A DNA stretch of 64,000 nucleotides, from NCBI GenBank assembly GCA_002213445.1, contig NJIE01000027.1:1-64000 (forward strand), given 5' to 3'. Positions 37,969 through 45,613 of this stretch are shown here, one piece after another. Origin of the DNA: Xenophilus sp. AP218F (GTDB taxonomy: Bacteria > Pseudomonadota > Gammaproteobacteria > Burkholderiales > Chromobacteriaceae). Numbering within the stretch: position 1 is the stretch's first letter; each line of letters starts with the position of its first letter. The translations under genes and the position numbers were made by a program. The notes under the pieces were generated by a model that was given only the letters and a program-made list of their open reading frames with translations, searched no databases and was not told the DNA's origin.

Positions 37969-39750
37969 CTACAGCGTCCGGCCGTGCGGCGCGGACCAGA
38001 TCTGATTGATCTGGGGCGCGCTTTCCGGCGCGCATTGGTAGAGATTGACCGGCGTGCCGGGCGTGCTGATCCTGCCCTGGAAGACATCCAGGCAACCCTG
38101 GCCGTTCTTCAGCTGGCCGGTGAGGTTATAGGAGAAGGCCTGCTTGGCGTCGCCCGCCTTGCAGGCGGCCAGCTTGGCCCAGCGCAACGATACGCCGCCC
38201 GCGCCGGGCGTAGGCTTGTCGTCGCCGGAGAGGCAAAGCGAGGTGCCGGCCAGACGGATAGTCTGATTGGCCAGCCGCTGCCACTGCTGATTGCCGGAGG
38301 CGGAGCAGGCGTTTAGCGCCACGCCGGCCCCGGCCTTGGCGCCGGACGCCGCCAGGCACAAGGCCGCCTGGCCAAAACCGGGCTGTACCGGCTGGATCTG
38401 GCCGGTCGGCGTCAGCGCGCCGCCGACGATCCGCAGCATCATGTTGTCGTGCGCGCCCAGAGTCTGCGTCACCTCGGTCACCCCGGTCTGCTGCCGGCCG
38501 TTCCACAAGTGGCTCACGGCATAAGCGCCGTTGGCCGCGGGGGCAAGCCCCAGCGAGGCGAGCTTCAGGGTATAACTCTGCGCCTTGTTGTTCTTGTTCA
38601 GCACCAGGGCCGCCAGACTGCCGTCCCGCAAGGGCTTGACCACCACGTCGAAACCGGCGCTGGTGGCGGGATTGTCGCGCAGGACGCGATAACCGCCCGC
38701 GCCCAGCGGGTCCTGATTGACAGCGATCACCTGCCGGTTGCTCAACAGCTCAAGCGTTTTTTGCAAATGCGCGGTTTGCGGATGGACCAGCTTGCGCACG
38801 TCGGCGCTCAGGATCATCGGCGCGCCCATGATGGCCCACAGGCCGATCTGGCTGCTCTCCTCGCTGGAGGTGAGCCCGTTGTCGCCCACCACCAGCTGGT
38901 CCGCGTCGTTCCAGCTGTCCGGCCCCATATAACGCGACAGGGCGATGGTGTCGTCGTAGGCCTGGTAAACGCCTTCCTCGTAATCGCCCGCGCGGTGGTA
39001 GTCCCAGGGATCGACCGGATCATTGGGCTTGTAGGTCCGGACATCGCCGGACACCCGCCACATCTGCCCCAGTTTCTTGGACAAGGCCAGCGCGGTGTAC
39101 TTCTCGGGCTGGTCCGGGCCGTAGGCGGCCGGCAGCGAAGGATCGAACAGGATCGGGCGCTTCACCGTCTTCAACGCCGCCGCCATCTGCGCGTCAAGGG
39201 TTTCCGTAGAGACCCCGCCTTCCGAACCGCAGTTATCCAGCTTGAGAAAATCGACCCCCCAATAGGCATACGAGGCGGCGTCGGCCAGCTGGTGGCCCTG
39301 CGCGCCGGCGCGCACGCCCTGGCAAGTCTTAGCGCCGGCGGTGTTGTACACCCCTACGCTCAGCCCCAGGTTGTGCAAGGCGTTGACGTAGCCGGTCAGC
39401 TCGTAGTCAAAGCCCGGCTGCCGGCTGCCGTTCCAGCTGGGATTGCCGTGCAGGTAGCCGGCGGCGTTGCGGGTCATCCAGCAATCGTCCACCACCACGG
39501 TCTTATAGCCGGCTGCGCTCAGGCCGGAATCGTACAAGGCCCGGCCCTGATCGGTCATGAACTGCTGAAAGGAGTAAGTCTCCTGCTTGCCGCCGTTGAG
39601 CGGCGCTTGCGGCACGCACTGGAACCGGGCCCAGTTGTTGAACCCCATCGGCGGCACCGGCGCCAAGGACGCGGCGTGCGCGCCTTGGGCCAGCAGGGGA
39701 AGGGCCACGGCGCAAAGCCGGCCCAGGGACGTGCGAATCAATCTGGACAT
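37969..39750 (-). CDS. Secreted alpha-galactosidase (GH27) with ricin-type lectin domain
   Basis: 593 residues. Signal peptide (RLCAVALPLLAQGAHA) then a GH27 barrel starting PPMGFNNWARFQC. The nucleophile Asp is in FLKLDNCGS (about residue 173), the acid/base Asp in WRVSGDVRTY (about 235), and VVDDCW marks the substrate pocket. A C-terminal beta domain follows, then a ricin B-type lectin region (from about 465) with repeated CL/QxW elements such as GNQQWQRLANQTIRLAGTSLCL, here about 500-520. It would cleave terminal alpha-galactosides outside the cell while anchored to polysaccharide by the lectin. A bacterial GH27-ricin fusion is more often seen in Actinobacteria and fungi. Start follows GAAGGAAGCATC. 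Confidence 0.92.
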   Translation of the reverse strand: MSRLIRTSLGRLCAVALPLLAQGAHAASLAPVPPMGFNNWARFQCVPQAPLNGGKQETYSFQQFMTDQGRALYDSGLSAAGYKTVVVDDCWMTRNAAGYLHGNPSWNGSRQPGFDYELTGYVNALHNLGLSVGVYNTAGAKTCQGVRAGAQGHQLADAASYAYWGVDFLKLDNCGSEGGVSTETLDAQMAAALKTVKRPILFDPSLPAAYGPDQPEKYTALALSKKLGQMWRVSGDVRTYKPNDPVDPWDYHRAGDYEEGVYQAYDDTIALSRYMGPDSWNDADQLVVGDNGLTSSEESSQIGLWAIMGAPMILSADVRKLVHPQTAHLQKTLELLSNRQVIAVNQDPLGAGGYRVLRDNPATSAGFDVVVKPLRDGSLAALVLNKNNKAQSYTLKLASLGLAPAANGAYAVSHLWNGRQQTGVTEVTQTLGAHDNMMLRIVGGALTPTGQIQPVQPGFGQAALCLAASGAKAGAGVALNACSASGNQQWQRLANQTIRLAGTSLCLSGDDKPTPGAGGVSLRWAKLAACKAGDAKQAFSYNLTGQLKNGQGCLDVFQGRISTPGTPVNLYQCAPESAPQINQIWSAPHGRTL

Positions 39751-39975
39751 GATGCTTCCTTCACGGTTGCGATGATCGAACCGCCCGCCAACCGTCGCGG
39801 CGGAGTCGCCCACTCGACTCCAGACGCGCGACGGCGCTTGCCTTGCGGGAGGGAAAACCCGATAACGACAAAGTCCAGCCCCGCCCGGTCTGCCGCGCCG
39901 ATTCCGTCTCGGCTGTTTTCTGGCGGCGCGCGCTGCCGCTCGCCGCCAGGCATGACCGCCACGCGTTGCGTCCGC

Positions 39976-40767
39976 TTACGGCTCTCCCCAGCTCATCGCC
40001 CATCCGTACAAGGCGATCAGCATCATCACTTCCACCATCAGGCTGCCCAGGATGAACAGCAGGGGCATGTACAGCAACGAGCCGTAATGCAGCGCCAGCG
40101 AGGCGGCGAAATAATGCAAGGGCGCTTCCAGGCACAAATAAGCCATGGACAACGCGGTGAGCAACAGCTTGTGCCAGATCGGTTTGTCCAGCACGTAAAA
40201 GGCGAGCGCGTGCACCCACGGCGTCAGCAGCAGCAGCGCCAGCACGAACTCCAGACAGGAGATGTGGTAATCCTCGAGAGAGTGGCTGAACGCGGCCGGC
40301 ATCCAGCCGAAATACAGGCAGGACACGCCGTGGATGATGGCGAGCAGCCGCAACAGGTATCGCGTCGGCATGCGCTCCTGATCGATCAGGAAGGACAACA
40401 GCAGCAGCAGCAGGCAGGCGAGCGCGTTGAACCAGCACTGCCAGAACGACGGCGGAGCCGACGCCATCTCCAGCCACGGCAAGGCCAGCGTGACGGGGCC
40501 GACGCCCGGCAACAGCAGGCGGGAAACGTCGGCCAGGTTGCCGGTGGCCGCGTTGCTCCAGCGCGTCAGCCAGAACCAGCCGCCCAGCAGCGACGGCAAA
40601 AGGCTGAAGGTCAACAGATTGAACAGCACCGGCAGCCCGATGATCTCGCCCCAGCGCAGGCGGTTGAAACGCTCGGTGCGCATGGCGCGGTGCATGGCGA
40701 TCCGCCCCCCGCCATAACCGATGCGCCGCATCGATTTCAACAAGTCCAGGCGTTGTTGCAGGCTCAT
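39976..40767 (-). CDS. Polytopic membrane protein, polysaccharide operon
   Basis: 263 residues and about six membrane segments, for example FWQCWFNALACLLLLLLSFLI, LLRLLAIIHGVSCLYFGW, FVLALLLLTPWVHALAFY and MPLLFILGSLMVEVMMLIAL. The N-terminus is basic and cytoplasmic (RIAMHRAMRTERFNRLR). I do not recognise a family. Its ATG overlaps the TGA of the YaiO-like gene, so it is the seventh and last gene of the polysaccharide operon. It could assist export, modify the polymer or stabilise the synthase; none of these is shown. Confidence 0.8.
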   Translation of the reverse strand: MSLQQRLDLLKSMRRIGYGGGRIAMHRAMRTERFNRLRWGEIIGLPVLFNLLTFSLLPSLLGGWFWLTRWSNAATGNLADVSRLLLPGVGPVTLALPWLEMASAPPSFWQCWFNALACLLLLLLSFLIDQERMPTRYLLRLLAIIHGVSCLYFGWMPAAFSHSLEDYHISCLEFVLALLLLTPWVHALAFYVLDKPIWHKLLLTALSMAYLCLEAPLHYFAASLALHYGSLLYMPLLFILGSLMVEVMMLIALYGWAMSWGEP

Positions 40768-41783
40768 GGCAGATCCCAGAATACGGCGGCGGTCACGCCG
40801 GTGCGCTCGTAATACGGGCTATGGTAGAACTCGGTTCCGGCGTGCACGCCCCAGTGCTTGCCCAGCCACTCCCGCCAGCTGAGCTGATAGAGCTGGCTGT
40901 CGAACAGCTGCCGCGGCTGGTTGATGCCGATCGGCATATAGCCCTCGCCGCCGGCGTTGATGGCGAAGGTCACCAGCCGCTTGCCGCTGCGCCCGTAAGT
41001 GACCGCGCCGTAGCCCTGCATCGAGGCCACGCTGCCCGGATCGCTGAGCGTGCGATGCACGCCGCCCTCCACCACCCAGGGCGACTCGAAGTAATACACC
41101 AGCCCCACGGTCAGCACGCGGTCGCTATATCCCTCGCGGTTGTCGTTGTAAGCCAGGCCGAAGGTGGTGACCAGATTGCGCTCCGGCAGCCATTTGCGAT
41201 TGATCGCCGCGCCGTAGTGCGTGCCCGGCCAGAAGGTGCCGCTGCTGCTGCGGCCCAGCTCCAGCCGCCCGAACCAGTCAGGGTTGAAGTCGTGGTTCCA
41301 GCCGCCGTTCAGGGCGATGCCGTGCTCGTCGAAGCGGCTGTCCTGCTCCGCGATCCAGTCGAAGACATTGCTCTCGTCCGTTTGCCAGACCCCGGCGGCG
41401 TAAACGCCGCGCCAGCTGGGATTGCCGGCGCTCAGGCTGGAGGCGGTAAACCCGAACTCGATGCTGCGCGCCCGGGAGTAAGGCTCGTTCGCGGCGGGCG
41501 CGGCTTCTTCTTTCGCCGCGGCGTCGGCCGGAGCCGCCTCCTCTTTCCCGGCGGCTTCGGCAGGCGCGGCTTCTTCCTTCCCGGCGGCTTCGCCCGGGGC
41601 GGCGTCTTCCTTTTCGGCGGCCTCGGCCGGGGCCGCCTCCTCTTTCCCTGCGGCGTCGCCTGGCGCGGCTTCCTCCTGCGCCATCGCTTCCGCCGGCGCG
41701 GCCGGCGCCTCCGCCGCCCACGCGCCGCCGGTCTGCAGCAGCGCCCACGCCAGCCAGCACGCCGCTTGTCGTCGCTTAATCAT
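40764..41783 (-). CDS. YaiO-like outer-membrane beta-barrel protein
   Basis: 339 residues. Signal peptide (ACWLAWALLQTGGAWA), then a 66-residue Ala/Glu/Lys/Pro spacer built of six 11-residue repeats (KEEAAPxxAAx), then a beta-rich region of about 235 residues ending in Phe-Trp-Asp-Leu-Pro. Alternating aromatic strands such as IEFGFTASSLS, RVLTVGLVYYFESPWVVEGG and GVTAAVFWDL fit an outer-membrane barrel of the YaiO family. In E. coli, yaiO neighbours a GT2 gene (yaiP) and a deacetylase gene (yaiS), an arrangement echoed here. Probable polymer exit pore. It overlaps the deacetylase gene by eight bases. Confidence 0.8.
   Translation of the reverse strand: MIKRRQAACWLAWALLQTGGAWAAEAPAAPAEAMAQEEAAPGDAAGKEEAAPAEAAEKEDAAPGEAAGKEEAAPAEAAGKEEAAPADAAAKEEAAPAANEPYSRARSIEFGFTASSLSAGNPSWRGVYAAGVWQTDESNVFDWIAEQDSRFDEHGIALNGGWNHDFNPDWFGRLELGRSSSGTFWPGTHYGAAINRKWLPERNLVTTFGLAYNDNREGYSDRVLTVGLVYYFESPWVVEGGVHRTLSDPGSVASMQGYGAVTYGRSGKRLVTFAINAGGEGYMPIGINQPRQLFDSQLYQLSWREWLGKHWGVHAGTEFYHSPYYERTGVTAAVFWDLP
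41481..41678 (-). repeat. 33-bp tandem repeat in the YaiO-like gene
   Basis: Six imperfect units of 33 bp encode the 11-residue motif (K/Q)E(E/D)AAPxxAAx at residues about 36-101. The period is a multiple of three, so unit gain or loss would change spacer length without shifting frame. Confidence 0.85.
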
Positions 41784-43650
41784 GGCCTTCTCCTTCCAGT
41801 CTGCCGCCAGGCTGCATGTATTCAAACCGCAATTCCTTGCCCTCGCCCGCGGTAACGCGCCAAGCGTCGGGCAGCGCTTCGATATGGGCGCTGCCGGAGA
41901 TCAGCGTCGGCTGCAGTCTGCACTTGGGCAACAGCCAGCTTTGCCGCGCCAGCGATGTCGGATTGCGCGCCTCCACCCGCACCCAGGACGGGTCCTTGCC
42001 CGGCGCCGGGCCCACCTGCCAGGTGGTTTGCTCGCGCTGCGACAGGAAGCGCGCCAGTTGGGTCATCGTGTACCAGCGAAACACGCCCTGCTCGCTCAAC
42101 TGGCGGGTTTGCTCCAGCCAGTCGCGGGCGGTTTGCTGGTAGAAATGCACGCCGGGAGGATGGAAATACACCAGCCGCGCTTCCCGTCTCTCCACCGCGA
42201 AGCGGGCCATGCTTTGCAGCCAGGCGGTCATCTTCGCTTCCGGCAGCTTGTTGCGCACCGCTTCTTCAAACGACGCCACGTCGCCGTTGGACGACACCGG
42301 GAAGGCCCAAGGCCGGCCATGCATGTCGGCCGGGTCGATATAGGCGCGGGTCGGGCCCATCGACAAATCGCCGACAAAGTAATACGCCAACACGCCGTTG
42401 TGGCGCAGCCAATCGGTCACCCACTGCGGGTGATTGCCGTTGGGCGCGGAGTATTCAGTCAAGGGCTGATGGGTGACCCCCTCCAGGTCTTGCTTGTTGT
42501 TGACGAGGTAGGACGACCACTTCGCGCCGTTATGCTCGTTGATGTTGAAGGCGAAATAATTGTGCGCCCAGCCGCCGTGCGCGCCGATCTCGTAGCCCAG
42601 CCCTTGCAAGCGCCGTATCCAGCCCTGCACTTCGGCGTTGTGAGCCACGTCCATGCCCTGATGGTCGCCCACGGCGTTGTTGTCCGGCCCTGAGGTGAAG
42701 TGCACCGAGAACGGCCCTTGCTTCAGGAAACCCAGACGCTCCAGCATGCTCAGGTAGGGAATCGCGTTGGCCGCGTCCACGTGCCAGTTCATCACCAGCC
42801 CGCCGACGCCGTCCGGCACCGAGGCCAGGCGCGGCAAGCGCAACACCTGGTTGTTGAAGAAGTTGAGATAGGACTGCAGCCACAAGCCGTCGGTACGCAC
42901 GCGCAAGAAGGTAACCGGCAGGTTGACGAACAGCACCTTGCCGCGGCCGTAATCGCGCAGGCCGGCGATCAGCGAGCCATCGCGCCCCTGCGCCAGCACC
43001 TGGCCGGGAAAGCTGCCGCGGGTCACCAGATAGCTGAACATGGCCTGGTCGTAACCGTAAGTGGAGGCCTGCAGCCACGCCTCGCCGCCGGCGGGGTAAG
43101 GCTGGAAGCGGCCCGGCGCGATGCCCACCGTCCGCACCGCCGACGCGGGCATCAGCATCAGATCGCTGCGCGCCATCGATTTGCCAAGCTCCCGGTACAG
43201 CAGGTAATCCACCCCCACCAGCCGCGCCAGCGCCGGCTTGTCGAGGAAGCGGCCGCCGGCGTTCTCGGTGGCCGCGTCGTAGTTGATCCACAAGGCGCCG
43301 CCGCCGCGCACGTACTCCTCCAGCACCCCGGCCAGCGCGGCGCTGATGTTGCGGTGGATGCTGTCCGGCAAGATGACGCCGCGAATGCGGGCGCGCTGCG
43401 CCGGCTCCATTTCCACCAGTTGGGTGGAGGTAAGCTGCAGCATCGCCACCCCGCTCTCGCTGGCGGCGTCCTGCCAGGCCAGCGCGTACTTGCGGCTGGA
43501 GAGCTGGTCCGGCAGCAACAGCGCGATGAAGGCCTGCGGCGGCCGCGCGTTTTCCTGTCGCGCGAAGTGCCAGGCCGCGATCGCCGCCAACGCCAGGCCC
43601 AATAGCAGCGATAGCCATGCCCATCGCGGCCAGGATCGAAATCCGATCAT
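41776..43650 (-). CDS. Membrane-anchored polysaccharide deacetylase-like protein
   Basis: 624 residues. An N-terminal anchor (about 9-27, WAWLSLLLGLALAAIAAW) precedes a first domain of about 230 residues with a GATase-like fold pattern (ARIRGVILPD...EEYVRGGGALWINYD). The second domain resembles a divergent NodB deacetylase: LVMNWHVDAAN (about 282-292) in the place of the catalytic Asp motif, GAHGGWAHN (about 356-364) as the paired metal histidines, SAPNGNH as motif 3 and YFHPPG near the end. A C-terminal beta segment follows. Likely removes N-acetyl groups from the nascent polymer in the periplasm. It overlaps both neighbours. The family assignment rests on motifs only. Confidence 0.72.
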   Translation of the reverse strand: MIGFRSWPRWAWLSLLLGLALAAIAAWHFARQENARPPQAFIALLLPDQLSSRKYALAWQDAASESGVAMLQLTSTQLVEMEPAQRARIRGVILPDSIHRNISAALAGVLEEYVRGGGALWINYDAATENAGGRFLDKPALARLVGVDYLLYRELGKSMARSDLMLMPASAVRTVGIAPGRFQPYPAGGEAWLQASTYGYDQAMFSYLVTRGSFPGQVLAQGRDGSLIAGLRDYGRGKVLFVNLPVTFLRVRTDGLWLQSYLNFFNNQVLRLPRLASVPDGVGGLVMNWHVDAANAIPYLSMLERLGFLKQGPFSVHFTSGPDNNAVGDHQGMDVAHNAEVQGWIRRLQGLGYEIGAHGGWAHNYFAFNINEHNGAKWSSYLVNNKQDLEGVTHQPLTEYSAPNGNHPQWVTDWLRHNGVLAYYFVGDLSMGPTRAYIDPADMHGRPWAFPVSSNGDVASFEEAVRNKLPEAKMTAWLQSMARFAVERREARLVYFHPPGVHFYQQTARDWLEQTRQLSEQGVFRWYTMTQLARFLSQREQTTWQVGPAPGKDPSWVRVEARNPTSLARQSWLLPKCRLQPTLISGSAHIEALPDAWRVTAGEGKELRFEYMQPGGRLEGEGHD

Positions 43651-44603
43651 GATTCACTTCCTTCCTGCTCATGCAAGTTCAAGCCTTGCGTCAATCCCAG
43701 AAATACCGCTTCTTCCAATACGTTCCAGCGCGTGGTGCCGCGCGCCGGCGCGGCGCGGCGCAACCACACCAGCGCCACGTCCTCCCGCTTGTCCTTCAAT
43801 GCCGCCAGCGCCAGCACGCCCCAGGGAAAATCCAGCTTGGACTTGTCCTGCAGCAACCAGGGCAAACCGTCTTGCCACAGCCAGTCGTCGAAAGACGGCT
43901 GGCCCGCCGGCGAGGGCAGCCCGGCCATGCGCGGAAACTGCTGCGCGGCCACGTTGGGATAAAAAGCCGGCGGCGGCGGACTGTGGGTGGCCACCCGCCA
44001 ACGGCGCAGGCCCGCATCCCAAAAGGCGCGCGGCAAGGTTTTTTCCAGCTGCCGCATCCGCTGGCAGCTGAATCCGGAGTGGGCGCAGTCGTCGCGCAGG
44101 GCGACGTACACCTCGGCGTTATCCATCAGATACCCCAGGCGAGCGCCGGCCGCGTACTCGTATACCCCGCTGTCCGGCCGCCGCAGACGCCACAACGCCT
44201 TGCGGGCGCGGCTGAGCGACGTTTGCAGCGCGGCCGGCATGGCCTGCTGCCGATAGCGCCGGGACAACAGGGAAATCCACAGCGCCAGCGTGGAGTCGTC
44301 GGCGTCGGCGTCGGCCCAGCGACGCCAGCCTCCGTCGCCCCGGCGCACGAAACGCGGAAAACTGCCGTTGCTTTCCTGCCGCGGCGCAAGCCAGGCGGTC
44401 CAGGCGTCGGCGGCCGCGTCGATGGACAGGCCCAGCTCGTCGGCGGCGAGCAAGGCCTTCATCGCGAAATAGGGGTCGACGTGTTTTCCGCCTTGCTGCA
44501 ACAGAATCGCGCCGTCGTCCAGTTGATAGCCCGGTAAACGCAGCGCGCCGTCGCCAAGGCACGCCCCGCTCCACATCGCCAGCAGCAGGCACAAGCGGCT
44601 CAT
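43647..44603 (-). CDS. Exported helical protein, polysaccharide operon
   Basis: 318 residues with a hydrophobic N-terminus (MSRLCLLLAMWSGACLG) that is probably a signal peptide; a Cys at residue 15 might be lipidated, but the lipobox is poor. The rest is rich in helix with Trp and Arg, including DDSTLALWISLLSRRY, LGYLMDNAEVYVALRDD and WLLQDKSKLDFPWGVLALAAL. The spacing of such helices suggests an alpha/alpha toroid, the fold of many polysaccharide lyases and glycosidases, but no catalytic signature is recognised. Its ATG overlaps the upstream TGA and its TGA overlaps the deacetylase ATG, so it is a tightly coupled operon member. Confidence 0.7.
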   Translation of the reverse strand: MSRLCLLLAMWSGACLGDGALRLPGYQLDDGAILLQQGGKHVDPYFAMKALLAADELGLSIDAAADAWTAWLAPRQESNGSFPRFVRRGDGGWRRWADADADDSTLALWISLLSRRYRQQAMPAALQTSLSRARKALWRLRRPDSGVYEYAAGARLGYLMDNAEVYVALRDDCAHSGFSCQRMRQLEKTLPRAFWDAGLRRWRVATHSPPPPAFYPNVAAQQFPRMAGLPSPAGQPSFDDWLWQDGLPWLLQDKSKLDFPWGVLALAALKDKREDVALVWLRRAAPARGTTRWNVLEEAVFLGLTQGLNLHEQEGSES

Positions 44604-45613
44604 AAGCCGATGACCTTGCCGCGCGCGCGCGCCCATACCGTGCCATGCGTCACCAGCGGCAGCTTGAGCAGGACAAAGCGGGAAGACACGCTGATCGGCG
44701 CGTCGGGCGCGCCCAGCACCGAGCAGGGGCCGATGGAAACCAGCCGGTCGGCCACCACCGGGCCGAAGATGCGGCAACCGCCCAGGGCGATCACCGACTG
44801 ATCGGAAATCACCGAGCCGTTGATCACCGCGCCGCGGCCGATCCGCACCGAACCGCCGGCCTTGACGCTGCCGTCCACGCGACAGCCATGGCCGATCTTC
44901 AATTGCCCGCGCACCACCAGGTTGCCGCGCAACACGCTGCGCTCCGGCAAGACGAAGTCGCCATTCACTACCGCGCGCCGCATCGCGGCGTTGTAGAACA
45001 GGGTATGCGGCAGTCGGCTGATATCCACCTCGCCACCCGGCGGGGGCGGCGGCTCCATCTGCCAGTCGTCGCCCAGGCGGATGGCGGCCGCCTGGATGCG
45101 CTGGAAGCTGATCGGCCCCTCGATGCGCATGGTGTCCTCCGCCACCAGGCGGCCGAACAGCGAGCAGCCCGGCGCCGCCCGCACATCGCGCGCGCCGGCC
45201 CAGCGCAACACGGAACTGTCCTCGCCCAGGCGCAGCTCGCCTTCGGCCAGCGCGCTGCGCAGGATCACCCCGGCGCCGGTGGCGATATCGCCTTTGCAAT
45301 ACACCTCCTTCAGGCAACTGAAGCCCTCCGGAATGCGCAACTCGCCTTGCGCCAGCACCTCCTCTTCCAGCGTCGGCCGCGCTTGGTCTTGCTGCGCGGC
45401 GAAGCGGGCGTTCCAGTCGACAGACGCCGCGTCCGGGCCCAGCGTGGCCAGGCGCTTGCGATAGTTCACCGCGAAAGCATTGGCGCTGCCGACGTGGCTC
45501 CGGTCGATGCCCAGGGCCGCGGTATCGGTCTTCTGGTACAGCTCCAGCAGGCCGGGCAGCAAGGGCGCGATCACCAGCGCCAGCGCGCCCAGCGCGTAAA
45601 GAATCGCAGTCAT
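44600..45613 (-). CDS. Bactofilin-like (polymer-forming) membrane protein
   Basis: 337 residues. One N-terminal membrane segment (about 2-21, ILYALGALALVIAPLLPGLL), a central region of about 200 residues, then from about 220 a run of short beta repeats typical of a left-handed or right-handed beta solenoid: SVLRGNLVVRGQLKIGHG, CRVDGSVKAGGSVRIGRG, AVINGSVISDQSVIALGG. This resembles bactofilin/DUF583 domains, which polymerise, though bacterial acyltransferase hexapeptide repeats look superficially similar. Possible scaffold positioning the synthase complex. ATGA overlaps join it to the GT2 gene upstream and the next gene downstream. Confidence 0.75.
   Translation of the reverse strand: MTAILYALGALALVIAPLLPGLLELYQKTDTAALGIDRSHVGSANAFAVNYRKRLATLGPDAASVDWNARFAAQQDQARPTLEEEVLAQGELRIPEGFSCLKEVYCKGDIATGAGVILRSALAEGELRLGEDSSVLRWAGARDVRAAPGCSLFGRLVAEDTMRIEGPISFQRIQAAAIRLGDDWQMEPPPPPGGEVDISRLPHTLFYNAAMRRAVVNGDFVLPERSVLRGNLVVRGQLKIGHGCRVDGSVKAGGSVRIGRGAVINGSVISDQSVIALGGCRIFGPVVADRLVSIGPCSVLGAPDAPISVSSRFVLLKLPLVTHGTVWARARGKVIGL

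Noticed and set aside
34743..38087. 1114-residue minus-strand frame opposite the efflux genes
   Set aside because: Antisense to four well-supported genes and Gln/Arg/His-rich without domains.
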